Of a stretch of 64,000 nt of DNA, positions 1 through 14,000 are shown one piece after another. Below the pieces are notes generated by a model. It worked only from the letters and a program-made list of their open reading frames with translations. It did not search any database and had not been told where the DNA came from. Source of the stretch: Spodoptera frugiperda (lineage: Eukaryota > Arthropoda > Insecta > Lepidoptera > Noctuidae). Both the position numbers and the translations under genes were made by a program. The stretch covers positions 7,929,555-7,993,554 of the forward strand of contig NC_064230.1 of the NCBI RefSeq assembly GCF_023101765.2. Direction: 5' to 3'. Within the stretch, counting starts at the first letter, position 1. Each line of letters opens with the position of its first letter.

Positions 1-884
1 GTCCATATCCTGGCCTATGTTTAGCAGGGGATGTCTTTTTTTTGAGGGGGGAAAATCATCCAATGACTTTTCCCGCCTTGGGTAAGGCGAGAGGGTGTGT
101 CAGACTCTTACTGACTAAAAACCACCCCGTTCCTTCTCCTGCCCTTCGAACCGGAGCCCCGGTAAATCCGCTAGGTAGTCCGCAGCGCCCTACTGGGCCC
201 CATCTGTGGTGTCCTTGGAGCAGATCTAATTAACACATGTCTCTCACATTATCCTCTATTTCATTGTCTGCACTTTAAAAGGGACTATGACCTCTGAGTT
301 CGTTTCGGCATTTCTTCTCAGAGTAGTCGGATAGGAAATGCCGGCCTCATCTAGTTATTTGAAATATTGACGTGTAAAAGTGTTATTTTATGACCTATTT
401 ACAGAAGTAAATATCATTTATCATTTATCATGTCACTTGTCACTTGTCAGAGTGTCGCCACGAACCTTCATCAATTGATCAATGGAGTTTCTTGCTCGTT
501 CTTCTCCATAGGAATCTACACTTTGGAACGAGCAAATAGAGCAACTAGAGGACTGACCGACAGACAGACATTTTTAATGTTATTAGATTTGCATTGATGT
601 TCAAAAGTGCCTTCCTAGTCTATTTGAAATAAATGATTTTGACTTGACTTTGACTTGACATTAATCACCAATGCTCAAACCTTCTCCGGTTGAGAAGAGG
701 CCTTTGGTCAGCAGTGGGAATTGCAAGCTTATGATAATGGATGGTTTCCTCACCGTTTAGGGCTTTCCCCAAGAGTCTGTTCCCGTCCCTCGTACAATTA
801 ACCAATCTAGAAGTAGTAGTAATTAGATCTTGAAGCCAATCTAACGATGATTTTAATACCTATATCCCCTATATCAATTTCCAG
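1..884. repeat. Intronic interspersed-repeat debris
   Basis: No exon was recognised. Block 40-235 recurs inverted at about 12440-12600 and partly at 20455-20570. Block 270-425 (TTCTTCTCAGAGTAGTC, then GGAAATGCCGGCCTC) recurs at 2190-2330, inverted at 22670-22750, and in every CYFIP unit. Block 483-660 (GGAACGAGCAAATAGAGC, ending in TTGACTTTGACTT) is a retroelement 3' tail also present in every unit. Block 664-720 carries the common lepidopteran GGCCTTTGGTCAGCAGTGGG tail. Confidence 0.6.
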
Positions 885-2005
885 GCTCTCCCGAAGTCGC
901 AGCCGCCGACGCTGACTGCGGCGCAGGTGCAGCAGAAGCGGCAGTCCCTGGACCTGCAGCAGCGGCAGCTGGCCGACAAGATGGCGCGCATGGCCGTGTC
1001 TGACAAACCCGCCGCAGGAGCCGCGGGGGAGAAGGCTAAGGTAATTATAGAGTTAAAGGCAATCATTTATTCTAATTAAACCATAAATACTTGCAATTGA
1101 ATCATAAATAGGTAGTTTTGAAATGTCAACAAATAGAGATATAAATAATAGTCTGTCAGTCTGTCCGTATGTGAAGCTAGAGAATTTTTTGTTCTTTGAA
1201 AATAAGATGTTGTCCCACTCTGAGATTTTCGTGGGTGCGTTTACAAACATACAAGTTCACATACACATGACACCCAGACCCGAAATAACAATTTGTGGAG
1301 CACACAAAGTGTTGCTTCGCGTGGGAATCTAACCTGCTACACGTTGCATCGCAGCCAGCTGCCCAACCACCGCACCAACCGTGCAGCCAGTCAATTAAAA
1401 GTACCTTTACGACAAGCATGCATGAAAATACTGATGATGACTGTTGATGACGCGAAAGAGGTGTGTAAGATTCCTAGCAATTGGCGGTCCATTGTCTCTG
1501 CCTACTCTCTCATGAGAGAGGCATGAAGTTATGTATGTATGTACTCAATACTCCAGAAAAAAACTTGTTCCAGTTAGTTTTGTTGGCGCGGTGGCTGGGC
1601 ACTAGGCCGTGTAACGTGTAGCGGGTTCGATTCCCGCACAAAGCAACTCTTTGTATGATCCACAAATTGTTGTTTCATGTTTGGGTATCATGTGTATGTT
1701 TGTAAACGTACCCATGACACAGGAGAAAGCCCTAGAGTGGGACAACTTAAAAAAAATATATAAAATAAAAATAAACCAGGTATTAGCACGTTCAATCTAA
1801 CATACAAAATCTTCAGCTGAAGACAAAGTTCGTAATTCAAGCGAGCGACCCCATAGGCATCAGCTAGTGTGAAATATACCTTTATGACCTTGTCTAATAT
1901 GTTCAGATGCTTCAGCGCTCCGCCCCGGTACAAATCGACGTGCCGCCCGGCCTGAAGGCTGAAGGCAAGGTCAATCCCAACGCCATGGAGCAGATACGGT
2001 TACAG
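885..2005 (+). CDS. FAM193: FAM193 exons 1-2 of this window
   Basis: Exon 885-1040 (52 codons) starts after TTTCCAG and ends at AAG|gtaatt. It encodes a Gln/Ala-rich stretch with the motif QQKRQSLDLQQRQLADKMAR, probably helical. Exon 1907-2005 (33 codons) follows TGTTCAG and ends CAG|gtatgt; it contains QIDVPPGLKAEGKVNPNAM. Both are phase 0 at both ends. The intron between them (1041-1906) contains two copies of the same tRNA-derived SINE in opposite orientations. Confidence 0.7.
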
Positions 2006-5000
2006 GTATGTTGTAACATATATATAAATATTTATGTTTAATGGGTCGACGTTTGGCCGCTATTTCGCCTGATAGTAAGTGATGATGCGGCCTACGTTGG
2101 AGCACGTCTGCCCATAAGCAGCCTATTCACTCGGGCTTTGAAGATACCCAGAACAGATATATGTAGAAATCTAGTGTCTCTGACTTTAAAAGAGACTATG
2201 ACCTCTGACTTTGTTTCGGCATTTCTTCTCAGAGTAGTCCGATAGGAAATGCCGGCCTCATCTAGTTATTTAAGAGATTGACGTGTAAAAGAGTTACATT
2301 GTAACCTATTTGTAGAAATAAATATCATTTATCTGCCTACCCCAATGGGAGATAGGCGTAAACAATATGTAGCGTATATTGTAATAAAAATAAAACTAAT
2401 GAGTTTACAAAGACGTTTCTTCGGGAAAGTTGTTTGTAATCATGAGTACAATCACGTGTTTAAATATCGTTCACTAATTACCAGTCACTCTGTATAATTT
2501 TTCTAGAGCAGTTTAAAAATATGGTGACATTTCGAAAAAAAAAATATTCAATATGACTATCTTAATATTATAAATGCGAATGTTTGTGAGTTTGTGTGTT
2601 TGTGTGTATGTTTGTTACTCAATCACATCCAAACGGCTGAAGGGATCGGTATAAAATTTCGAGTAGAGGTAGATTATGATCTAGAATAACACACAAGCTA
2701 CATTTTATTATTGTTACAGCAACTAAAACAACAACAACAGCAACAAGCCCAAGCGCAATTCCAGCAGCAACAGTTGCAGCAACAGCAACTGCAACAACAG
2801 CAGTTGCAGCAACAGCAGCAACAGAAGAAGCCGGAGCCGATATACGACCTGCCAATACACAACAAGCCCACGCTCACACCGCAACAACAGCAACAGATAC
2901 GGCAACAGCAGCAACAGGTTAGTTATACATATATCTAATCTACAAGTAAGCGTCCACAGGCCCTTATCGCACGCATCGGACGGATCGCATCAAACGGATT
3001 AATTTTTCAACCGCGTCCACTGTATCGACATCGATCGGATTGCCGACGCGAATATCAGTAATCGGATTGCCGATACCACTTTTACTTGAATTTTTGGCAT
3101 CGGCATTCCGTATGACATCATCAGTACGCATCGCATGTAGACATTGCCGATGATGCGGTGCGTACGATGCGGATCAGTGGACGCAGTTGTATGAGTTTCT
3201 TTAGTCCAATGCGTACGATCCGTCCGATGTGTGCGATCCGACCAATGCGTGCGATCCGACCGTTACGTGCGATCCGTCCGATCCGACCGATGCGTGCGAT
3301 CCGACCGATACGTGCGATCCGACCGATGCGTGCGATCCGTCCGATGCGTGCGATCCGACCGATGCGTGCGATCCGACCGATGCGTGCGATCCGACCGTTA
3401 CGTGCGATCCGTCCGATCCGACCGATACGTGCGATCCGACCGATGCGTGCGATCCGTCCGATGCGTGCGATCCGTCCGATCCGACCGATGCGTGCGATCC
3501 GACCGATGCGTGCGATCCGTCCGATCCGACCGATGCGAGCGATCCGACCGATGCGTGCGATCCGAAGGATGCGTGCGATCCGTCCGATCCGACCGATGCG
3601 TGCGATCCGACCGATGTATGCAATGCGTATGATGCGGGCCTGTGGACGCTTACCTCAAATAGCACCAAGCCTCCAATAATTAGTTGCTGACAAATTCCCT
3701 TCTCTTACAGCTCTTACAACAAAAACTCCAGCAACAGCAACAACAACAACAGCAACAGGCGCAGCAGCAACAACAGCAACAAGCGCAGTTGCAGCAGCAA
3801 CAGCAACAACAGCGGTTGCAGCAGCAGCAGCAACAGCAGCAACAGGCCAGACAGAGCAGGGCGGGGCAGCAGAGGAGCACTGTGTCTCTGTCTAGCAGGG
3901 ATACTAGTGTCTTCTCTACTTCCAGTGGATGTTCTGGGTGAGTGGTTCTAGCTTCACCGACAGACAGACTGACGGACAATTCAATTTGAAGAAGAAGCAC
4001 CGCCTCTTGTCACGTCTTTTATCCCCAAAGGGGTAGGCGGTGCACATTACGGCACGTAATGCCGCTATACAATGTACACACACTTTTCATGCGCTTTTGA
4101 GTGGCCTTTTTTATTGGGACAAACCCGCCACAACCTCCCATATCGCTGCAACTCCTGTGCACCAGGATCTACAGTAGATACAACCATGCAAACACCAGAA
4201 CACTGAAGTCCAACGTCCCAGGGACATGAATGACTGTCTTGTATCCCGCAACGAAATAAATCAAAAGATATTATTAGAGGAGAAGAAAAAACAGTGGCCT
4301 ATTTATAGGCAGTTGATGTTTACCTACTATAATTACTACTTATAATTGATGAAAACTATTGGATGATTATGGATTGAGTAGTTAGATTAAGGCAGTTGTC
4401 CCACCGGCAACGATGAACGAGTAACGAGTAGAGCTAGAACTAGAAACGAGTGAAAACAAAAACAAACAAGTGAAGCGAGCACTCGCCGGCAGTGTGAACA
4501 GTCAGCGATCAACTATTTGTATATGCATCTCTTTTGTTTACACGGAAAGTATATCTATTGTACGTTTCTTGTGCGAGAAAATAGCCGATAGTTAGTCGTT
4601 CACTCGCCGTTGGTGGGACAACTGCCTAAGGATTATTGAAATAAAAGGACGGAGCGTAGTTTGAACGATGAGCGGTTTAATTCGAGAGAGAGAGACAGAG
4701 GCGACATCTACAGTAATAAGTTACAAATTAGGATGCGTTTACAAATACATATACAATAGAAACTTGCATAAATTCGACTTGTAGGTAATTTTAATATAAT
4801 GAAATGAGTCGGTAGTCCGGATAATCGCGAATCCGTATAACCGGGAGCCGGATAATCGAGTTCCTACTGTATTTAAATAGGGACTGCGTTCATATTTCAA
4901 CAATAATTTTAACTTTATAACGCCTCTCTTCCAGTGGGTCATGCTGGCGCGGCTCCCGTCCGGAAGACACGCGCGACCTGGACGCGCTGCTGCAGTACAT

Positions 5001-8000
5001 TGAGGGTCCCGCGCGACATGTCGATAGGGGCAAGAAGCGCGCCAAGAAGCAACGGCAGAAGGCTAAGAAGGTAAGCAGTAGTCTTAGTATCGGTTTGTTT
5101 TATGTTTAAAGTAATCGGAACGGGAATGCGTTCGGCGGTCTCGTATTAAGGAATCTGATTGGTTGGTTTATTCGCGGTCAATTAGAGCGCCGAATGTAGT
5201 TTCATTTATTTTAAAAATAAAGGAAATTCAAATAAATTTATTTGCGAATACAGGTTATGAAAGGGTGTTTAAGGCGCGGTGAATAGACGACTTTTATGTA
5301 TTTGAGGGGGTGAAGCAGGTGAAGTGGGTCTCGTGTACTGAGGGGTGCACCGCGCAAATGTCATTGATACGCGTATTCCATTTTATTTAGGAGCGTAATT
5401 TCGCTTCCATAGTTTCATGGACGATTGGCCCAATGCGTTGCTGTCTAGAATCGCGTTCCGTGATCCTTAAGATCGAATCTCATTACTCGTATTAGTTTTT
5501 GTTTTCTTATTTTTTCAATATTATGTTGTATACATTTTTATTTTATTTTTATTTATTTTTTTATTTTGTTTTTTTTATGACTAAAACCGAAATCGAACAA
5601 TAATTTACATAAACTTACTACTACTATAGTTTTTGCGCTAGTGACAGTTGCCTGTATGACGTTGACGTCTCTCAGTACCACATGATTAGGGATGGACATT
5701 AGAAAGATCTTTTTTATCGCTATCGATACTCGCAGCGTACATTGAATTCTCAGTAATTTCTTATCTACATTTATTTAAAATTATCTAAATTTACATTTTT
5801 AAATACTACAACATACAAAATAAAATAATATTTAAAAATATAAAAATAGGAGCCGACCAGTAGCGGGAGCATGGTCCAAGCTACCGGTGGTTAGGGCTCC
5901 AGAGACAGAAACCTTCTCACAATACGTGCTGTTTCGAGAAGTACTGCCTTCTGCATCAGGCCCTTGATCCATCCGCCCAACCCCAGCCTCCTAAGGTGAT
6001 TGTCGAGGCTGTTGGGTATTAATCCGTTGGCCGACACGACTATCGGCACAATGATAGCCGAATCCACACTCCACATGTCGACAACCTCGTGAGCCAAGTC
6101 AAGATATTTTATTTGTTTATCTTTTTCAGCTTTCACGAGGTTCTCGTCATCAGGAATGGTGATATCGATTATCATCGTGTGGCGCGCTTGCCGATCTATC
6201 ACCACTATATCAGGTTTATTGGCTACAATAGTCCTGTCAGTGATGATAGATAGAAAGATAGATAGAAACAACTGCTGAGCCTGTACCAAGCGCAGGTTCG
6301 GTCATGTATGGAGTACTGTTCTCACCTTTGGGACGGCTCGGCTAAATGCCAGCTAGATGCGCTCGAACACATTGAAAGGCGTGCCAAGAAGCTCATCAAT
6401 GATGATGCGCTTGTGGAGGCCCGGCTTCAAAGCCTTGAACACAGGCGCAAGGTCGCAAGCCTTTCCGTTTTTTTACCGGATACATTTCGGAGAGTGTGCG
6501 GGGGAATTGCACAACTTGATTCCCCCTAGTCCTTTTCATCATCGAACCACAAGACGATCGGCGAAGCGTCACCGCTTCATAGTAGATATCCCACCCACTC
6601 GCACGAAGCGCTTCGCTTCAAGCTTCCTTGTGCGAACTGCTAGGGAGTGGAACTCCTTGCCGGAGTCTGTGTTTCCTGATGGGTATAATCTGGGTGTCTT
6701 CAAGGCCCGAGTGAATAGGTTGCTTATGGGCAGACGTGCTCCACCGTAGGCCGCATCATCACTTACCATCAGGTGAGATAGCGGCCAAACGTCGACCTAT
6801 TAAATGTAAAAAAAAAAGATCGATCCCAGTACAACGTGATATGGCCGTTTTCGAGAACTGGATCGGGCACATACTTGTAGTATGGAACCTCAAACTCAAC
6901 AAGTTGATAGTGCAAAGCAAGTTGCTGGTGGATAATCTTGGCCATGTCTATGCAAATATTCACCATTAGCCAAACGACCACAACCAGAAATTATATGTCT
7001 TATGGATTCACCAGGACTATGACATGCCCGACATATGTCAACGGTCCCATCCTTAATAATATATTTCTGGTAGTTATTCGTAAGGATAACTTCGTCCATA
7101 ATTGCACAGACAAATCCTTCAGTTTCACCAAAGAGATTACTGAATCGTAGCCAAGATACGGACGCCAGAAAATCTACACTGGGTCCATGAAGGGCCCGGA
7201 AGAAGCGTCCGTGGAGCTCCTTGCTATGCCATACCTCCTTGCGGTCATTGACACTTAGTACCACACGTTTGCGCCAGTTCTCTTTTGCTAAAGATAGTGG
7301 AGTGAATCCATTGTCCACTGCTGCTACTTCTCGATGCATACCCTCGTTTACTTTCAGGAAATATTCCCTGAGGTTGCACACCTCACGGTTATGAAGGGTC
7401 TTAGCATTTAATAAGCCTCGACCCCCACACTTCCGCGGGATGTACAACCTCATGATCGATGAACGAGGGTGATGCATACGATTTGCAGTCAGCAGTGTTC
7501 GGACTCGCCTATCCAGGGTGTCAAGTTCAGTCTGAGTCCACTTGAGTATACCAAAAGAATACATCAGAACCGGCATGACCCAACCGTTATAGGCTCGCAC
7601 CTTGTTTCCGCCTGATAATGAACTTTTCAGCACTTTATTCAGGCGGCCAAAGAAGCGTTCCCGTAACGATTGTTTCATGCCCGGTCCATTAATGCCTAAT
7701 CCCTCTGACGTACCCAGGTACTTGTAAGTATCATTTGCGGAGAGCGTTCTTAGTTTTGTGAAATCTGAGAGTTCTAGACCCTCAGATTCCACAATCCCTC
7801 CTCGCTTCACATGCATGACAGCACATTTATCTACTCCAAATTCCATTCTGATGGAACTACTAAATTTTTCAGTTATTTTCAGTAGTTCCATCAGTTGTTT
7901 GTTATTTGGAGCAAACAACTTGAGGTCATCCATGTAAAGCAAGTGGGATATGACTAGACCCCTTCTCCGCAAAGGATAGCCTAGCCCTGAAGCCTCCAAT

Positions 8001-11000
8001 AAAGTACTGAGAGGATTTAAGGCCAAGCAGAACCATAGTGGGCTCAGACTATCACCCTGGAATATTCCTCGCACTATCCTTACAGGTTCTTCACTCCCTT
8101 GGATTTGTCTACATCCCGGATAGCAAAGCACAGTACTCCATTGCCTCATACATGACTGCAAGAAGGCGCGTAGAGTTGCATCTATTTTATACAACTCCAG
8201 CACCCTCATGAGCCATGTATGTGGCACAGAGTCATATACCTTTTTAAAATCTATCCAGCATGTAGACAAATTCTTTCGGGACCGACGAACCTGTTGGCTT
8301 ACAACCATATCAATGAGGAGTAGCTCCTTAGTTCCACGAGACCCCTTCCTACATCCATTTTGAGATACAGACATAATGGAATGTTTTTCAATATGTTTTG
8401 TTATTTTTGTTCTCAAAATAGATGTAAGAAGTTTATAGACCGTTGGTAAACATGTAATTGGTCTATAATTTTTGGGTTCAGTGGAACTACCTGATTTATG
8501 GAGCAGATGGGTAACGCCTGTTGTTAGAAATTGGGGCAACGATCCAGCTTCTAAAGCTGCCTGGAATTGCGATGCTAAGCGAGCGTGTGAACTGGTGAAC
8601 CATTTGAGCCAGAAGTTGTGCAGCCCGTCTGGCCCCGGTGATTTCCAATTTGGGACCGAACAGGCTGCACTGCTCACATCAGAGGAGGTGATTATCACCT
8701 CCTCCATCTCTGGCACAGTTTCACACCTCCGCTCAACATCACAAATCCAGTCATCCTCTGTGTGGCTAACAGGCACCGACCAGATGTTGCGCCAATATGT
8801 GTTAGTTGAATCAAGTTATATGTACCTAATGTAGTAAAAGTGAGGTTATATTATATCATTGCAGTTTTTTGTGTTTTTTACGAAATACTTTTGAATAATT
8901 TTGGTTGTGTTATGGTTGTAAGCAAGGAGCGTGTGTGACGTGTCGAAGATCTGACACGTTTGGCTCTTCAGCGCCCCGAACAGTCGCTACGTCGCGTCGC
9001 GTGTGGATCGATAACACGCGCGTTTGCATTGCTACACACGCGTGTCTGTATCGCTACACACGCGCGTTTGCATCGCGACTGTATCGCTACAAACACGCGT
9101 CGACGGTGCGTTTTTCTCCTACAGAGCAGTTTGTTGTCGTTTGTATCGATACAAATGCGCGGCCCCGGCGCGTTTAAAAAACGTGGTGTGCATAGGCCCT
9201 TAGAAGCAGTAGGTAGGCACTAACCTTTTAAAAACTAAAAAAGGGACAGGAGGATATATAAATAAAACACCAATATTAGTATAAAATATGTATTAATCAT
9301 CTTGAATAATTAGGAGAATGTCATCTTAGAATTGTGTAGGGGCTCGGGGTACGTATATTTTCTTGGTATCTTTCCCAACTGAGATACCATATTATACAGG
9401 CTGAGATGCACGCCACTGACGAATAACTGATAAAATCGCCACATCTTCCAAGACTCTTCTGCCAATACGAGTTATTACGACCAGTCGCAATCGTACAATC
9501 TACACAGCGATCCATGTCGTCAATATCCGATTGATAGGCTTAAACAGTTGTCCAAAATAGAGAGTCAGGTAATTTAGAGATGCAAGATCCGTCAAAAGTC
9601 CTTTATAAAGCCGAGGTCGTGGGGTTTAACAATAAAACATGGAAAATACGTGCGCACTCAGAACGAAACACAACGAACGAGTGTCATCTGTCAATCGGTG
9701 ACTGACTGATGTCAGACAGAAGTGTTTTAAGAAGTTTAAATCACAGAGTACGTATACGCATAAATGATTAAATAATCATTAATGTTTTATAACTTAATTT
9801 AAGTTTTCTCGCTTCCCAGATAGAAACAAGGTACCATATTTTGTGATTTCCTTAGAATAATATGACGGTTTTTTTAATATACATTTCAACTAGTTAACTG
9901 CTGGGCCCAAAAGTCCCCTTCTCCTTTCAAGAATGGTACGGAACGTTACTGAATGTGTCATCTGCACCATGCTACGCGGTAATAGTATATGAAAAAATTT
10001 ATTGTATTTACACAACTTATAATTCAAATCGATTTCGTACAAAAAAATATACTGACAACCCAACTTAGAAAAAGCTAATTACAAAATAAAATATTACAAA
10101 CAGCAAAAAGATATGTTAGTGAATGATTATTTTCTGAGCGGCGATTGACACAAACTGACATAGGTCCACCAAGCAGCGCGCCTCAGCGGTCACTGCCGGT
10201 CCGCGTAGGAATGAAAGAGAAACGAATAGATGTCATGATCGGACGACGTTTTGTTCGATTCGTTCTGAGTTATTTATCATGAATTATATTAATTCTTACA
10301 AATATCTCATTTCAATCGACAAATAAATAAGGCAGTTCCCTTTATTATTTTAAATTACGTCACTGTTATTAATTTTATTAAGATATGTTCATAAATAATA
10401 TAGTTACAATGGCTAGAATTTCAATTTAAATGGTAAGTTTATGATTTTTTTCTATCGAGAAAATTTATAGAAATCGTGTTTTGAAGAAGGTGGTCCATTC
10501 ATAAAAATGATCAAGATTAACATATATTTTTTTTGTTGCTCTAACATGTAAACATTGGGCAAAAAAACTGTTGAATCAATCCTATTTTGACTATGCACAG
10601 CGCCTTAAAAAACGTGGTGTGCATAGACCCTTAGACGCAGTAGGCACTAATCTTTTAAAAACTAAAAAAGGGACAGGAGGATATATAAATAAAACACCAA
10701 TATTAGTATAAAATATGTATTATTCATCTTCAATAATTAGGAGAATGTCATCTAAGAATTGTGTAGGGGGCGGGGTACGTATATTTTCTTGGTATCTTTC
10801 CCAATTGAGATAATGGTAACCATATTATACAGACTGAGATGCACGCCACTGACGAATAACTGATAAAATCGCCACTTCTTCCAAGACTCTTCTGCCAATA
10901 GAGTTACTGCGACCAGTCGCAATCGTACAATTATTTACACAGCGATCCATGTCGTCAATATCCGATTGATAGGCTTAAACAGTTGTCCAAAATAGAGAGT

Positions 11001-14000
11001 CAGGTAATTTAGAGATGCAAGATCCGTCAAAAGTCCTTTATAAAGCCGAGGTCGTGGGGTTAAACAATAAAACATGGAAAATACGTGCGCACTCAGAACG
11101 AAACACAACGAACGAGTGTCATCTGTCAATCGGTGACTGACTGATGTCAGACAGAAGTGTTTTAAGAAGTTTAAATCACAGAGTACGTTATACATACATT
11201 ATTTTACATACATTATTACACAACTTAATTTAAGTTTTCTCGCTTCCTAGATAGAAACAAGGTACCATATTTTGTGATTTCCCTTAGAAAAATATGACGG
11301 TTTTTTTAATATACATTTCAACTAGTTAACTGCTGGGCCCAAAAGTCCCCTTCTCCTTTAAGAGGGTCTCAATACTAGTTCTGTCGCTATCAATTCTTTA
11401 TAAAATGACAGAGATAGCACGATATTTAAGTACAACTTAAAATTGAGTAGCATTTCAGTATTCGGGGGTAAAGGTTCTGATTGGTTGGTTCATTCGAACT
11501 GACTAATCAGAGCGTCGAACGCGTTCTCGCGTCGAATTTATTCGAGAATACAGGTAATACAAAAGGGTTTTAAAATATATAACAAACTAAGGGTACAGAG
11601 TGGGTGAAACCGGGCTAGAGTGTCTTGTAAATTATGTTAGTTAAATGACGCGGTGGCGGGTTTGTTCTATACTGCTCTGTAGTAGTATGAACGGAGTAGT
11701 GATTAGTCAGTATGAGTCACTCTCTCTCGCTTCACTCAAGACTGAAAGAGCTAATTATTGTATGATTTTATCCCTTAAAAGAAAATACTTCTGAAATATT
11801 TAATTTTCTCTTTGCATTTGACATTTTCTAATTTCAATGTAAACTAGCTATTACCTTTCTTGCACTCTGCTTGGTTCTTATTGATCATAGAATAATGGTT
11901 TGCTGTCTTTACTGATAAATGGACTATCCAAAACAAAAATAATTCAATACAGACCACTATTTCTGGTGATTCGTTTAAACAAAGGAAGTTTTCAGCTTAT
12001 AGATATAGATCAGTCTAGTTCAGCTTATAGATATAGATCAGTCTAGTTCAGGTTATAGATATACATCAGTCTAGTTAAGATGTAACCATGCGAGCAGTAT
12101 GTAACCCCCCTTCCTCCCCCCAGCTGGAGTCCCGTCTCCTGGAGGAGCGCGCGGCGGTGGCGGCGGAGCTGGCGCGGGCGCGGCGCGAGCTGGACGCGCT
12201 GCACGTCGCGCGCAACGCCGCCAAGCGACGCCTCGACGCCACCAGGGCCACGCTGCAGCAACACAACAAGCCCGGGAAGAAAGGTACGTGCTATACATTA
12301 CCATCGACACTCTACACGCGGGTAGCACATACCCGACCCGTCTAAGGGCTAAAGATAAACGTCTCAGCTGCTTGTTCTTGCCTGTGGTGCGTCGCTGAAC
12401 GCGACGCACCACAGGCAAGAACAAGCACGCACCTCCAAGAGCCATTAAACCACCACAAATGGGACCCAGAACTACGGACCGAGTTTACCGAGGCTCCGAC
12501 TCCATAAGGAGTAGGAGGAATGAAGTAGTGCTTACTCGTTAAGAGTCTGACACTACCTCTCGCTTCACCCATGGCAAGAGAAGTCATTGGATAATATTCG
12601 CTCCTCTAAAAAGGACACTCTTATCCACTATCTAATGTATTTTTTTATGTTTTGTTACAGGCAAAAAGCAGAAATTGAACCCGGCGCAGCAAGCGAAGGT
12701 GCAGCTCGTGGCTGAACAGCTCGGAGAACTGACCACACTCATGAATACTACTTCCAAGGTACGTTTATACTAAGTCAAGATAATGATGATTGGGTAGTAA
12801 ACTTGCTAGTAAGGTATGGTGAAGGAAAACATTGTGAGGAAACCTGGGCTTATAATTTCTAATAACAAGTTTGTAAAGCTTTTTGCGGTCATAGCTGCTA
12901 ATCCTTGTCATAGCTGTTAAGTGCAAAAAGCTTTAAACAGAGAGGAGTGGAAGGACGGTAGGGAGGCCTTTGCCCTGCAGTGGGACGATCATGGCTGAAA
13001 TCTAAATCTAAAACCCCAACCCGCATTGAGCAAGGGTGGTGATTAAGCGTTCGTTCACACAGACCGGTTCGGACAGAAGAGTAGATTTTTGTCATGTCAA
13101 AAACAGAGTTTTGTGTATTGGTGTTAAGGTTTATTTTTTCGTGTGCACTGCTTTTGGTATTAGGAAGGTTTGAAGGCGCTTGGTGTGAAATCATAACAGG
13201 AGCCGATCGGCTCCGATTGCGTGTTCTTTCTCGCTCTCGCAGCCGATCGGCTCCGAGCGCATCCGCTTCCAGGCGGTGTATGTGCAATAGTTGTCGACTC
13301 TAAGCGACCGACTCCAACTGTATACGAACCTGTCTGTGTGAACAAACCCTAATGTTCAAACCTTCTCTGTGTGAGAAGAGGGCTTTGGTCAGCAGTGTCC
13401 ACTATAACATATGCTGTTGTTGCTTATGTGATGATGTCACCCTTTTATTATAAAATACGTAATATGAAACATATTTTTCCAGGAAATGCAAGCGGCTGAG
13501 AAGCAAGTGTTGGACTTTACCCGGCGACTGCAGAACTGCGAGCGACAACTAGCGGAGTCGAGGGCCGTGCAGGGGAAACCTGAGAGACCTACGCAATCTC
13601 AGGTATGATATATTCCAAATTAAATAATATAGCTTAAAAACGTTTACAAAGTCACCACAGATGGGGTCAAGTAGAGCTGATGCCAAATCCAGAGCTGACT
13701 ACCTAGCAGGTTATCTAGACTCCAGCTATCTAGAAGAGACAAGTTATCTAGACATTATTATTTGATGAATACTTTAGCTTAAATACGGTTACAACATTCT
13801 TGATGGATTGGATTGGAAGTGTGACCGCAAGACACCCTTATTATGAGTTTGATTTACATTCAAAGAAATCGATACGAGAGATGAAAATTGTACTAAGGGT
13901 ACAAATTTCGATTCTCAACGAATGGTTGAACGGTATTATTAGAAGTCTCTTCGGTTTTTCTTAATCCTTTACGCGACAGTTTCGCGATCTAAGGGAGGCC

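Larger units (their letters stand above)
5850..8812 (-). mobile_element. R4/Dong-like non-LTR retrotransposon, 5'-truncated and interrupted
   Basis: Reads on the minus strand. It has a reverse transcriptase, then a CCHC-type segment (CRACHSPGESIRHIISGC), then a C-terminal restriction-like endonuclease region (NKPDIVVIDR, a PD-D/E-K style motif). The last part (about 5891-6247) is separated from the rest by a 566-bp insertion of another retroelement. The reading frame also shifts near 6945, and the 5' end stops about 8812. It sits antisense in the 7-kb FAM193 intron. Clade assignment is from RT/RLE architecture; R2/NeSL-type relatives are less likely. Confidence 0.75.

Noticed and set aside
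3158..3690. Overlapping 130-173-codon ORFs on both strands with repeats such as AIRPMRAIRP, DACDPTDACDP and SHASVGS
   Set aside because: They are translations of the internal minisatellite of the MITE at 2946-3653. All frames are open only because the repeat lacks stop words.
9174..11359. Interpretation of the 754-bp direct repeats as LTRs of a solo retrovirus-like element
   Set aside because: No TG...CA ends, no primer-binding site or polypurine tract was noticed, and the 677-bp interior has no coding sequence.
12071..12445. 124-codon minus-strand Arg/Pro/Ala-rich ORF
   Set aside because: Antisense of GC-rich FAM193 exon 6, whose + frame splices correctly on both sides.
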